Source: Riemerella columbina (GTDB taxonomy: Bacteria; Bacteroidota; Bacteroidia; Flavobacteriales; Weeksellaceae). From it: a stretch of DNA of 64,000 nt. Position numbers and translations under genes: made by a program. Positions 1 through 7,678 of this stretch are shown here, one piece after another. Location of the stretch: contig NZ_CP103950.1 in the NCBI RefSeq assembly GCF_030517065.1, forward strand, positions 310,001 through 374,000, read 5' to 3'. Every line of letters begins with the position of its first letter. The stretch's first letter is position 1. Under the pieces are notes generated by a model that was given only the letters and a program-made list of their open reading frames with translations, had not been told where the DNA came from and did not search any database.

Positions 1-270
1 ATTTTCAAGCTGTGGTTTAATGGAAGGTTCGTTTTTTTTGTGGCGCCCTACAATCAGTTGGTATAGGATTTTTTTGTCTGTGGTGTAAGCTGCCGTTTCG
101 GAAAGCATAGGTTGATAGAGTTCTGGCTGAAACTGGTGAACACCAATCAGTTTGAGCGCCCGCAGGGACTGCAGATAGGGATAATGATCCAGCTCCTTTT
201 GCAAGAGGTCTAAATCTTCTTGTTGGAGGTTTTGGGGCTGTTTTATCAATTCTAAAATTCGTGTCTTCAT
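1..270 (-). CDS. Conserved hypothetical protein, N-terminal part (runs off the window start)
   Basis: The reading frame opens with ATG at 268-270 on the minus strand and stays open to base 1, giving 90 residues beginning MKTRILELIK. It is hydrophilic, rich in Leu, Gln and Glu, with no signal peptide. Only 3 bases separate it from the stop of the upstream lptE-like gene, so it is almost certainly the next gene of the miaB operon. I do not recognise a domain in the visible part. The regular amphipathic spacing (LLQKELDHYPYLQSLRALKLIGVHQF) would suit an alpha-helical repeat protein, but that is inference. The C-terminus is outside the window. Confidence 0.7.
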   Translation of the reverse strand, partial: MKTRILELIKQPQNLQQEDLDLLQKELDHYPYLQSLRALKLIGVHQFQPELYQPMLSETAAYTTDKKILYQLIVGRHKKNEPSIKPQLEN

Positions 271-273
271 AAT

Positions 274-801
274 TTACCAGTTAGCAACAATATCATTAAA
301 AATTTTATTGATAATCCTTTCATTAACGAGTTTTACCTGTGAGGCTTCTATTTGTGTGATGTCTAACTCACTACTGTAGGTGGCTTCATCGGTATAGGTT
401 CTATCAAAGTTAAGTTTGGGGTCTATGGCGTTTTCGTAGTGGACTTTTACGGTAATCACCAATTTGTTCTGTGCCGCTTGTACAATGCCGCCCTGAGCCT
501 CCACTCCAGAAGTGATGGTGGTAGGCTCGTTAAGGCGGTAGTCTGTGATTTCCCCTTCGATCAGCAAATCTGGATTTTGGTTGGTGCCTTTAAGCGTGGT
601 TCTTTGTAGAAAGCGGTTTTGTAATTCTATGGTGAACTGTTGGCTTAAGTCGGGATTAACCAAAGCGGCATTATTCGGGAAGTTTTTAATCTGTATGGTG
701 CGCATCTCTGGCGTTAGTGAGTTTCCTGTAAAGCTATAACAAGAAACCAAGAGCCACAGCGCGCCGAATATACCGCAGATGGAAAGGGAAGGTCTGAGCA
801 T
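274..801 (-). CDS. lptE: LptE-family LPS-assembly lipoprotein
   Basis: 175 residues. A lipoprotein signal ends in the lipobox LLVSC (Cys21), followed by YSFTG, as in LptE family proteins. The body is a small alpha/beta domain (TIQIKNFPNNAALVNPDLSQQFTIEL) followed by sheet-forming segments. LptE plugs the LptD barrel in the outer membrane and guides LPS insertion; this role comes from family knowledge. The C-terminus (ERIINKIFNDIVANW) is typical of the flavobacterial family. The start lies 10 bases after the preceding membrane-protein gene and the stop 3 bases before the next gene, so it is co-transcribed with miaB and the sigma-54 activator gene. lptD is not in the window. Confidence 0.8.
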   Translation of the reverse strand: MLRPSLSICGIFGALWLLVSCYSFTGNSLTPEMRTIQIKNFPNNAALVNPDLSQQFTIELQNRFLQRTTLKGTNQNPDLLIEGEITDYRLNEPTTITSGVEAQGGIVQAAQNKLVITVKVHYENAIDPKLNFDRTYTDEATYSSELDITQIEASQVKLVNERIINKIFNDIVANW

Positions 802-811
802 AATTTATATT

Positions 812-1465
812 CTAAAAAATAGTTGCTTTTGTTTTCGTTTGCTGGATGCCATCTTCATAAGAAGCGTATTGTATAGCATAAACTAAAGGGATTGATAAAA
901 TAATTCCAATACAGAATAGGATAAAACCAGCAGCACTTATCAATGAAACAATGATGGCAAAACCGATAATATTGAGTCCATTGCCTTTGCTCATCTGTTT
1001 AGAGAGTTTCCAGCTGTCCATTAGCGAATGTCTTTCTAACTCCATCAGAGCTACCACATAGTAACCTTTAATCAGGAAATAAATCGCCACCAGATACATG
1101 GCTAAAATATAAAGACTAAATAATGGGGTAGGCTCTTGATTGGCATCAGTAAGGATAGTTAATGGAATTTGAATCAGTAAAGAAAACCCCCAAACAATAA
1201 GGCTTAATTTTAAAAAGTGCCTAAAGTCAGAGAAGTCAAAAATATCGCCTGCAGAAGCGTTTTCGCCACGGTTGAGCTTGCGGCATAGTTTAATAAAATT
1301 GCCCAGCGCCATTATACCACAGAGAGGGATAATGCTCATCACGATCAGCGCTAAAAATGCCAAGATGATGGTGGACATATGGTTTTTAAATAATTCAAAA
1401 CCTTGGTTCAAATATTCTCCTAATTTGAACTTTACAGGGGCTGGAGTAAAAGAATGTGTACTCAT
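812..1465 (-). CDS. Multi-pass membrane protein of unknown function
   Basis: 217 residues with about four to five hydrophobic segments. They include TIILAFLALIVMSIIPLCG (about residues 32-50), LSLIVWGFSLLIQIPLTIL, LYILAMYLVAIYFLI and a C-terminal pair GFAIIVSLISAAGFILFCIG / IILSIPLVYAIQYASY. The N-terminal FKLGEYLNQGFELFKNH segment is a cytosolic amphipathic helix seen in Bacteroidota membrane proteins of this sort. No catalytic motif is visible. It sits 25 bases downstream of the sigma-54 activator gene and 10 bases upstream of lptE, so an envelope-related job is a reasonable guess but not shown. The start ATG at 1465 follows an A-rich leader. Confidence 0.7.
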   Translation of the reverse strand: MSTHSFTPAPVKFKLGEYLNQGFELFKNHMSTIILAFLALIVMSIIPLCGIMALGNFIKLCRKLNRGENASAGDIFDFSDFRHFLKLSLIVWGFSLLIQIPLTILTDANQEPTPLFSLYILAMYLVAIYFLIKGYYVVALMELERHSLMDSWKLSKQMSKGNGLNIIGFAIIVSLISAAGFILFCIGIILSIPLVYAIQYASYEDGIQQTKTKATIF

Positions 1466-1490
1466 AATAAATAATTTTTAATGGTTTATG

Positions 1491-2765
1491 TTAATCTTCT
1501 AAATGATATTGTTTAATTTTTCTATACAAAGTTCTCTGCGAAATTCCCAGCTCTTCTGCCGCCTTATTTCTGCGCCCTTTGTACTTTTCTAAAGCCTTTA
1601 TAATCAGCTCTTTCTCGTTGTTTTGTAACGATAATGAGGTGGCGGGCGCCTCTTCCGCTTCTATATCTTCTGCCTCTATATGCTCGTGCACAGGCTCTAC
1701 AATGCTGGGCTCTGCGTGGTGCGTAGGCGTTTCAAAATAAAGGAGCGAGTTGTTGCTAACGGGCGGTTGCTCTGGGGTATAAATTCGGTTGATCAGGCTC
1801 TTTTCTTGGAGGCTAAAATCCCCATTGCCACGGTTTTTAATCAGCTCTGAGGTAAGGGCTTTCAGGTCGTTAATATCATTGCGCATATCAAAGAGGATCT
1901 TATACATAATCTCTCTTTCGGTGTTAAACTCTGAGCTGGAAACCCCACTGCCGCCCTTCTGAACCACGGCAGGGAGGTTGGCTTGCATTGGGATGTATTC
2001 CGCTAATCTGGTTGCGCTAATTTCTCTATTGTGCTCCACCACCGTTAGTTGCTCCACCAAATTTCTCAGCTGGCGGATGTTCCCAGGGAACGGATAGTTT
2101 TCCAAATAGCGGATGCCATCTTCGGTAAGGTGGATTTCGGGCATTCTGTATTTTTCCGCAAAGTCTATCGCAAATTTTCTAAAAAGAAGGTGGATGTCGC
2201 CCTTGCGCTCACGGAGCGGCGGCATATCAATCTGGACAGTATTGAGGCGGTAGTATAAATCTTCCCGAAAACGCCCATCTTGTATGGCATTCATCATATT
2301 AACATTGGTGGCAGCCACTATTCTCACATTGGTTTTTTGGATTTGAGAAGAGCCCACTTTCATAAACTCGCCGCTTTCTAAAACTCTAAGCAAGCGCACT
2401 TGGGTTTGTAGGGGTAGCTCTCCCACTTCATCGAGGAAAATAGTGCCACCATCAGCCACTTCAAAATAACCTTTCCGCGTGGAAGTCGCTCCTGTGAAAG
2501 CGCCTTTTTCGTGTCCAAACAATTCGGAATCTATGGTCCCTTCGGGGATGGCGCCGCAGTTGACCACAATATAAGGTTGGTGCTTGCGCCGAGATTCTGC
2601 GTGGATGATTTTGGGGATGTGCTCTTTCCCCACGCCGCTTTCGCCAATCACCAAAACCGAAATGTCTGTGGGTGCCACTTGTATGGCTTTTTCTATGGCT
2701 CGGTTGAGGGCAGGGTAGTTCCCGATAATCCCAAATCTATTTTTTATGTTTTGAAGTTCTGTCAT
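1491..2765 (-). CDS. Sigma-54-dependent transcriptional activator (AAA+ plus Fis-type HTH, no sensor domain)
   Basis: 424 residues. The AAA+ domain begins almost at residue 15. Walker A is GESGVGKE (41-48), the sigma-54 contact loop GAFTGA is intact at 88-93, Walker B is GGTIFLDE (about 107-114), and the arginine-finger region reads FREDLYYRLN. The C-terminus (about 385-424) is a Fis-type helix-turn-helix (RNKAAEELGISQRTLYRKIKQY). There is no N-terminal receiver, GAF or PAS domain, so activity must be set by another protein, by expression level or by the Asp/Glu-rich linker at about 300-380. The family remodels RNA polymerase-sigma-54 from upstream enhancer sites. It lies 44 bases after miaB and is co-directional with lptE. 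Confidence 0.9.
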   Translation of the reverse strand: MTELQNIKNRFGIIGNYPALNRAIEKAIQVAPTDISVLVIGESGVGKEHIPKIIHAESRRKHQPYIVVNCGAIPEGTIDSELFGHEKGAFTGATSTRKGYFEVADGGTIFLDEVGELPLQTQVRLLRVLESGEFMKVGSSQIQKTNVRIVAATNVNMMNAIQDGRFREDLYYRLNTVQIDMPPLRERKGDIHLLFRKFAIDFAEKYRMPEIHLTEDGIRYLENYPFPGNIRQLRNLVEQLTVVEHNREISATRLAEYIPMQANLPAVVQKGGSGVSSSEFNTEREIMYKILFDMRNDINDLKALTSELIKNRGNGDFSLQEKSLINRIYTPEQPPVSNNSLLYFETPTHHAEPSIVEPVHEHIEAEDIEAEEAPATSLSLQNNEKELIIKALEKYKGRRNKAAEELGISQRTLYRKIKQYHLED

Positions 2766-2809
2766 CGTTTTTCCTTAATTTTAAAGGTTAATGGCGCACT
2801 GTGGCACGT

Positions 2810-4243
2810 TTAGTTTATTCTTCCCAAGAGCGTTCCTTGGGTGTTGTCATACACGAAAACCTCTACTAAATCGCCGATGTTTTGTCCTTCGGCTTTGTCA
2901 AAAACCACTACTGCATTTTGGGAATTTCTGCCTTTCCATTGGTTTTTATCTTTCTTGCTTTCTCCCTCTATGAGGACTTCGTGGGTGCGCCCTACATAAG
3001 ATTTCATCCGCTTTCTGGAGAGTTCTCCTTGTAGGTCTATGATCTCTTGCAGTCGGCGTTTTTTAACCTCGGCAGGCACATCATCTTCCATTTTTTTATG
3101 GGCAGGCGTGCCAGGTCTTTCCGAGTACGCGAACATATAGCCATAGTCGTATTCCACCTCTTTCATCAAAGATAAAGTGTCTTGGTGGTCTTGCTCGGTT
3201 TCGCCACAGAAGCCTGCAATCATATCTTGGGAAAAGGCGATGTCTGGCACAATGGCTTTGGCTTGTTTAATGAGGTCTAAATATTCCTCGCGTGTGTGCT
3301 GGCGGTTCATCGCTTTGAGGATGGCATTGCTTCCGCTTTGTACAGGCAGGTGCACATATTTGCAGATGTTGGGATATTTTGCCATCATTTTGAAGACTTC
3401 TATGCTCATATCCTGAGGGTTAGAAGTGGCAAAGCGAATTCTCATTTTCGGTAGTTCTTGCGCCACCATTTCTAACAATTGTGCAAAGCGAATGGCTGTG
3501 GCTTTCTGCATCTCGGAGGCTTTGTCAAAGTCTTTTTTAGGACCGCCACCGTACCAAAGGTAAGAATCTACATTCTGCCCGAGGAGTGTAATTTCTTTGT
3601 AGCCGTTGTTCCAAAGTTCCTTGCATTCTTCAATGATGGAGTGGGGGTCTCGGCTGCGCTCTCTGCCTCGGGTAAAGGGAACCACGCAGAAGGTGCACAT
3701 ATTATCACAGCCGCGGGTAATGGTCACAAAAGCGGTCACGCCGTTGCCTCCCAAGCGCACAGGGCTGATGTCAGCATAGGTTTCTTCTTTGGAGAGGATT
3801 ACATTGATGGCGTCTTTGCCGCCTTCAGTTTCTTTGAGGAGGTTGGGCAAATCTCGGTAGGCATCTGGGCCCACCACTAAATCTACCAAGTGTTCTTCTT
3901 CTAAAAACTTGGTTTTGAGGCGCTCTGCCATACAGCCTAAAACGCCTACGGTAAGGCTGGGCTTCTCGCTTTTGAGGTTTTTAAACTGTGAGAGGCGCAT
4001 TCTTACGGTTTGCTCGGCTTTCTCTCTAATAGAACAGGTGTTGAGGAGGATTAAATCGGCTTCCTCGGCTTTTAGCGTGGTGTTGTAGCCTTGCTCGCTG
4101 AGGATAGAAGCCACAATTTCGCTATCCGAAAAATTCATCTGGCAGCCATAGCTCTCTAAGAAGAGTTTTTTATGATTTTTGGGTTTCTCGGCAATGGCGT
4201 ATGCCTCGCCTTGTTTGGTTTCGTCTATATATTTTTCTTGCAC
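2810..4243 (-). CDS. miaB: tRNA-2-methylthio-N6-dimethylallyladenosine synthase MiaB
   Basis: 477 residues, the usual length. The N-terminal domain carries the three auxiliary-cluster cysteines in SYGCQMN, NTCSIRE and GVLGCMAE. The radical SAM CxxxCxxC motif is in RGCDNMCTFCVVPFTRGRE, and a C-terminal TRAM domain begins at SYVGRTHEVLIEG. The enzyme methylthiolates i6A37 of tRNAs reading UNN codons, after MiaA has added the dimethylallyl group; miaA is also in this window at 41334-42239. It is the first gene of the operon that continues with the sigma-54 activator, a membrane protein and lptE. A TATCTTTG element at 4321-4328 (minus) is its likely promoter. Confidence 0.96.
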   Translation of the reverse strand: MQEKYIDETKQGEAYAIAEKPKNHKKLFLESYGCQMNFSDSEIVASILSEQGYNTTLKAEEADLILLNTCSIREKAEQTVRMRLSQFKNLKSEKPSLTVGVLGCMAERLKTKFLEEEHLVDLVVGPDAYRDLPNLLKETEGGKDAINVILSKEETYADISPVRLGGNGVTAFVTITRGCDNMCTFCVVPFTRGRERSRDPHSIIEECKELWNNGYKEITLLGQNVDSYLWYGGGPKKDFDKASEMQKATAIRFAQLLEMVAQELPKMRIRFATSNPQDMSIEVFKMMAKYPNICKYVHLPVQSGSNAILKAMNRQHTREEYLDLIKQAKAIVPDIAFSQDMIAGFCGETEQDHQDTLSLMKEVEYDYGYMFAYSERPGTPAHKKMEDDVPAEVKKRRLQEIIDLQGELSRKRMKSYVGRTHEVLIEGESKKDKNQWKGRNSQNAVVVFDKAEGQNIGDLVEVFVYDNTQGTLLGRIN

Positions 4244-4320
4244 TGTGTTTTCTTTTATGGTTGTCCCCAGTAGGCTCGGCTTGGTGCTGTGCCTGTGGGG
4301 TTTATTTTTGGTTTTGTATG

Positions 4321-4328
4321 CAAAGATA
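4321..4328 (-). promoter_or_regulatory. -7 element of the miaB promoter
   Basis: On the minus strand this reads TATCTTTG, a full match to the Bacteroidota TAnnTTTG -7 consensus, 78 bases upstream of the miaB ATG. The -33 TTG is not clear at standard spacing. Confidence 0.5.
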
Positions 4329-4781
4329 ATAAAAATTAGGTCAAAATGGCAGAATAAAATAAATTGTAAAGAAAAAAATACAACGACTTATTTTGTCGGG
4401 GTCAGGGTTTATTTTTGCAAAGACTAATAAGGATTAAAAAAATACAGCCTGCGCTATGGGTTATTTGTGGTTTTTATATTATCTTTGTGAAAATTAAAAT
4501 TTAATGAAGATATAAGACAATAAAAGTAACATATAGAGCATAAAATGCAGACCATTATTTCATTTGGTTAAATCTGGTAAATTCAACTAAGAGATGAAGA
4601 GTAATGGGCGAAAGCATGGTTGCTCCCTTTTCCAAGGGACGCAGGCTGTTTTTTCCTATTTTCATCTCAGGCTTTACCAGAGCCCAACCGAATAATATGG
4701 ACAAAAGCAAGTGCTGTGTCCTTTTTTTTGTAGATGTTTGAGAATCAAAAACAAATATTAACAAATAAAAAAAATAAAACT
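4329..4781. other. Long intergenic stretch before the GTPase island; possible small RNA or leader
   Basis: Together with the 4244-4328 miaB leader this is about 540 bases without a convincing gene. It contains a plus-strand TATCTTTG at 4480-4487, then about 290 bases of leader before the first ORF. Within that are a small hairpin with TCCCTT/AAGGGA arms (4624-4639) followed by a T run at 4649-4655, and another T run near 4721-4732. Short ATG frames (for example 33 codons near 4594) end early and have no recognisable product. It could be a long 5' untranslated region, a small RNA, or debris from insertion of the island; I cannot tell which. Confidence 0.35.
4480..4487 (+). promoter_or_regulatory. 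Candidate -7 element for the GTPase island or a leader RNA
   Basis: TATCTTTG matches TAnnTTTG exactly. A TTTG lies upstream at 4464-4467, but the spacing (12 bases) is shorter than usual, so support is only moderate. The first downstream start codon is almost 300 bases away. Confidence 0.4.
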
Positions 4782-4994
4782 ATGTCCACACATTTATGGC
4801 GGGTTACCGCAAAGAGAAATATGAACCAAGTGGTTAAGGGAATGTCCGTAGAGGTGATCGTTAGAAACACCAGTAGAAAACCCAATCAAAAAGAGGTGAT
4901 TGCCGCTTTTGATGCCAAATATGGCGCTGGCATCGCGTATAATGGTATGCCCGTGAGCTCCACAATATATTTTGAAATGGTTGAAGTGAAATGA
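4782..4994 (+). CDS. Small conserved-looking protein upstream of two GTPases
   Basis: 70 residues from the ATG at 4782 (MSTHLWRVTAKRN). An in-frame ATG at 4734 would add 16 Lys/Asn-rich residues and is less likely. The sequence is compact and basic at the N-terminus, with a strand-like pattern (GMSVEVIVRNTS... then a C-terminal IYFEMVEVK). It resembles small Bacteroidota proteins of unknown function (my recollection is a DUF6140-like family; unverified). It is 25 bases upstream of the first GTPase gene on the same strand, so they probably form one transcript. No membrane segment or known toxin/antitoxin motif is visible. It may be a partner or regulator of the GTPases. Confidence 0.6.
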   Translation: MSTHLWRVTAKRNMNQVVKGMSVEVIVRNTSRKPNQKEVIAAFDAKYGAGIAYNGMPVSSTIYFEMVEVK

Positions 4995-5019
4995 GAATAA
5001 AATTAAAAAAAAATAAACT

Positions 5020-6141
5020 ATGAACATTAATACCAATGAAAAAGAATTAAGCAAACAATTTCAAAGAGAATTTGAAGAGCTTAAAAAAAACATTAAAAGC
5101 CCTAATGTTTTAGTTTTAGGGCAAACAGGTGTAGGAAAAAGTAGCCTTATTAACACCATTTTTGGAAAAGATCTGGCAGCTATATCGCATACAAAACCAA
5201 AAACCAGAGGTTTTTACAGATACTCTTCAGATAAAGAACCAGTTAATATTATTGATAGTGAGGGCTATGAATTAGAAAAAACTTCTAATTTTGAAACGGC
5301 CTTAAACAAGTATATTGATGAAAATTTTTCTAATATAGAAGATCAAATTCATATTGCGTGGTATTGCATCAGCCTTGCCAACGGAAGAATTCTCCCGTTT
5401 GATATTGAGAATATTAAATTTTTAATAGAAAACAAAAAAATACCTACCGCTGTTGTGTTTACACAATGTGATAATGATGACGAAGAAGGGAGTGATGCCA
5501 AAGCCCTAAAACAAGTTGTAAAACAACATTTTCCAAATCTTAGATGCTTTGAGGTAAGCAATGATCCAGAATTAAACAAGAAATTAGAATTAGACCAGTT
5601 AATAGAATGGTCTGAAGATAATATAAGCGATGAAAATGTAAAATTAGGCTTTATCGTTGCTCAAAAAGCCAACCTAAAACTTAAAAGAAAAAAAGCCGAT
5701 AATGCAATTAAATTAGCGGCAGCTGCTGCCATAGCCGTAGCCGCTTCTCCGATACCAATCTCTGATGCTCCTTTGCTTTTAGGAGTGCAAACCACTATGG
5801 CAATGCGGATTTTTAGTATCTATGGGCTTAATTATGGAATTTCTGATGTGGTGAAAAATGTAATAGGAAACCAAGTGGTCTCTATGATAGGGAAAACTTT
5901 AGCGGGGAATTTACTCAAATTGATTCCATTAGTAGGAAGTATTGCAGGAGCTTTGATAAATGCGACGGTAGCAAGTACCATTACTTATTCTATAGGGTAT
6001 GCCTTGATTAAAATTTCTGAGAAAATTGTCAATGAACAATTAGAAGGTACTTTCAATGAAAGCGCAGTTAAAGAGCTATTGACCAACGGAACTTTTGAAT
6101 CATTAATAAAATCATATAATGACAGCAAGAAAAAATCTTAA
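5020..6141 (+). CDS. Era/septin-like GTPase with C-terminal DUF697-like membrane-associating region
   Basis: 373 residues. The G domain has G1 GQTGVGKSS (34-42), a G3-like DSEG (79-82) and a G4-like TQCD (148-151). After it come two hydrophobic segments, about 229-262 (an Ala-rich run into ASPIPISDAPLLLGVQ) and about 298-328 (LLKLIPLVGSIAGALINATVAS). Their spacing and the Pro/Asp pattern resemble DUF697 (YcjF-type), which associates with membranes. Family members of this architecture are poorly characterised. The 3' end overlaps the next GTPase gene by 23 bases, implying translational coupling. Base composition is more AT-rich than flanking genes, which fits horizontal acquisition. Not recognised as a named housekeeping GTPase (Era, Der, EngB). 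Confidence 0.85.
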   Translation: MNINTNEKELSKQFQREFEELKKNIKSPNVLVLGQTGVGKSSLINTIFGKDLAAISHTKPKTRGFYRYSSDKEPVNIIDSEGYELEKTSNFETALNKYIDENFSNIEDQIHIAWYCISLANGRILPFDIENIKFLIENKKIPTAVVFTQCDNDDEEGSDAKALKQVVKQHFPNLRCFEVSNDPELNKKLELDQLIEWSEDNISDENVKLGFIVAQKANLKLKRKKADNAIKLAAAAAIAVAASPIPISDAPLLLGVQTTMAMRIFSIYGLNYGISDVVKNVIGNQVVSMIGKTLAGNLLKLIPLVGSIAGALINATVASTITYSIGYALIKISEKIVNEQLEGTFNESAVKELLTNGTFESLIKSYNDSKKKS

Positions 6142-7573
6142 TATCGTAGTTGCAGGAAAATCGGGAGTTGGGAAAAGCTCCCTCCTTAACTATCTGGTGG
6201 GTAAAAAAGTTTTTGAAACAGGGATAGGAATGCCTGTTACCCAAGAATATTTTGATATTCACACTTATAGAGATCCTAAAACCAAAATACGCTATCACCT
6301 CTATGATACCAAAGGTATAGAACCCGATACCACCGAAGAGTTTGAAAAAGCCTTTGAAGAAAAAATAAAAGAAACTCAAGAGTTTGATGATTTTTTTGAG
6401 CACTTGCATACGCTGTATTACTGTATTGCAGCGAGTAGCAAACGCTTAGAGACTTTTGAGATAGATTTTATAAATAAGATGAAGAAAATCATCAATGTGG
6501 TGATTATTCTAACCAAAAGTGATCTGGTGGGAGATAAAGAATTAGAAGAGTTTTGCCATGTCCTTAATACCGAGTTAAAAGCCTCTGTTGATGACAAAAA
6601 TGCAGATATAAAAATTATAAAAGTTTGCAATGAAGAGAAAAAAACGCGTAAAGGATCTTCTAAGCCATTTGGACGAGAAGAGGTGTTGAATTATAGCTTT
6701 GTAGGTCTTTGGGAAACTTTTTGCAATATCTATCCAGAAAAAGATATGTATGCAATAATATTGAACCTCCCTAAAATTCCGATAAAATTAGAAAGGAGGG
6801 AAATAGCAGATTATTGTATTTCAAATTATAGAAAATATTATGAGAAAAAATGGGATTTTTTAAGTAGTGAATATCATGAAGAAAAATCGGTTGACTATTA
6901 CCAGTTGTTTGATCTTCCTCATTTACCAGATTTAGGAGTAGAAAAATTAAAACAAAACGAAAGAAATAGTCTACAGGCCATATTAAATGGGCATATTGAA
7001 TTATTAACCTCAGAACAGTATAATGAAAGAATAAAAGATAATGCGGAGCAATATTTTGCAAAGCTTATTACAACAGCACAAAGTTTAATAGACTTTTATG
7101 CCAATATTATGGGGGAATCTTTTAAACACCAATTGGTAATTAAAGAGACCAAAAAAGGGATAAATCAAATAATCGAATTTCTAACGCAGGAATTCCCCTC
7201 TACACATGTGGAATATCTAACTAAAGTAAGTGATTCTCTTGAGAAAGTTAAAGAGGAAGGAGATGGCTTTTTTGGACTTTCAGGATCTGATAAAGATAAG
7301 ATAAGAGATTGGTATAAAGATGCGGTTCGATCATCAGATGAAGCTTTCGTAAAATTAATAAAATTAATTGAAAAGTATGAGAATACCTGCATAACAGAAC
7401 TCAAACAATTTGGAACTCTTTTATTGCAGGTTAATTTAGATGAGGCTTTTCATGAACCTAAAACGGGGCTCAATCTTTCTGCAGAAGAGAAATACGCTAA
7501 GAAAGTCAGGAATGCTTTAGAAGACAACTATATAATAGAGGAGGTTTTTAGGGCAAAAGAGAATAACTTATGA
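6119..7573 (+). CDS. Second GTPase with a long helical C-terminal region
   Basis: 484 residues. G1 is GKSGVGKS (13-20), G3 DTKG (63-66), G4 TKSD (132-135). The G domain ends near residue 200. The remaining ~280 residues are Lys/Glu/Leu-rich and predicted mostly helical (for example about 380-450), without transmembrane segments, so this half is soluble while its partner has hydrophobic segments. The start ATG lies inside the 3' end of the first GTPase gene. A pair of unlike GTPases, one membrane-associating and one soluble, recalls paired dynamin-like or immune-type GTPases, but I see no diagnostic dynamin motif. The AT-rich composition matches its partner, not miaB or the RNA-ligase operon. 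Confidence 0.85.
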   Translation: MTARKNLNIVVAGKSGVGKSSLLNYLVGKKVFETGIGMPVTQEYFDIHTYRDPKTKIRYHLYDTKGIEPDTTEEFEKAFEEKIKETQEFDDFFEHLHTLYYCIAASSKRLETFEIDFINKMKKIINVVIILTKSDLVGDKELEEFCHVLNTELKASVDDKNADIKIIKVCNEEKKTRKGSSKPFGREEVLNYSFVGLWETFCNIYPEKDMYAIILNLPKIPIKLERREIADYCISNYRKYYEKKWDFLSSEYHEEKSVDYYQLFDLPHLPDLGVEKLKQNERNSLQAILNGHIELLTSEQYNERIKDNAEQYFAKLITTAQSLIDFYANIMGESFKHQLVIKETKKGINQIIEFLTQEFPSTHVEYLTKVSDSLEKVKEEGDGFFGLSGSDKDKIRDWYKDAVRSSDEAFVKLIKLIEKYENTCITELKQFGTLLLQVNLDEAFHEPKTGLNLSAEEKYAKKVRNALEDNYIIEEVFRAKENNL

Positions 7574-7634
7574 GCTTCCAGAAGCGCAAGCCGCAGAGAT
7601 AGAGCAACAAGTAAAAAAAGCAATGAACCTCTAA
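7539..7634 (+). pseudogene. Orphan C-terminal tail, possible remnant of a displaced gene
   Basis: An open frame without a start codon at its beginning overlaps the end of the second GTPase gene in another frame and runs to a TAA at 7632-7634. It encodes ...TYELPEAQAAEIEQQVKKAMNL. The part after 7574 has GC-richer, host-like codon use (GAA GCG CAA GCC GCA GAG) unlike the AT-rich GTPases. This would fit a 3' end left behind when the GTPase island replaced or interrupted a gene. I do not recognise the parent protein. Confidence 0.3.
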
Positions 7635-7665
7635 AAAAACGCCACCGCTGCAAGCAGCGGTGGCG
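7634..7665 (-). terminator. Intrinsic terminator of the UDG-like gene
   Basis: An 11-bp perfect stem (7640-7650 with 7655-7665) around a CAAG loop is followed on the minus strand by a run of seven T (7633-7639 region). The T run lies only on the minus-strand exit, so it serves the gene ending at 7679 and not the GTPase operon. Confidence 0.85.
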
Positions 7666-7678
7666 GAGGTTCTTGTCC

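Noticed and set aside
4555-4764. 69-residue minus-strand frame in the leader of the GTPase island
   Set aside because: No ribosome binding site or recognisable sequence, overlaps the candidate leader and the alternative start of the small protein; treated as chance.
4782-7573. Toxin-antitoxin reading of the small protein with the GTPases
   Set aside because: The small protein has no known antitoxin or toxin motif and the two downstream products are full GTPases, not a typical toxin.
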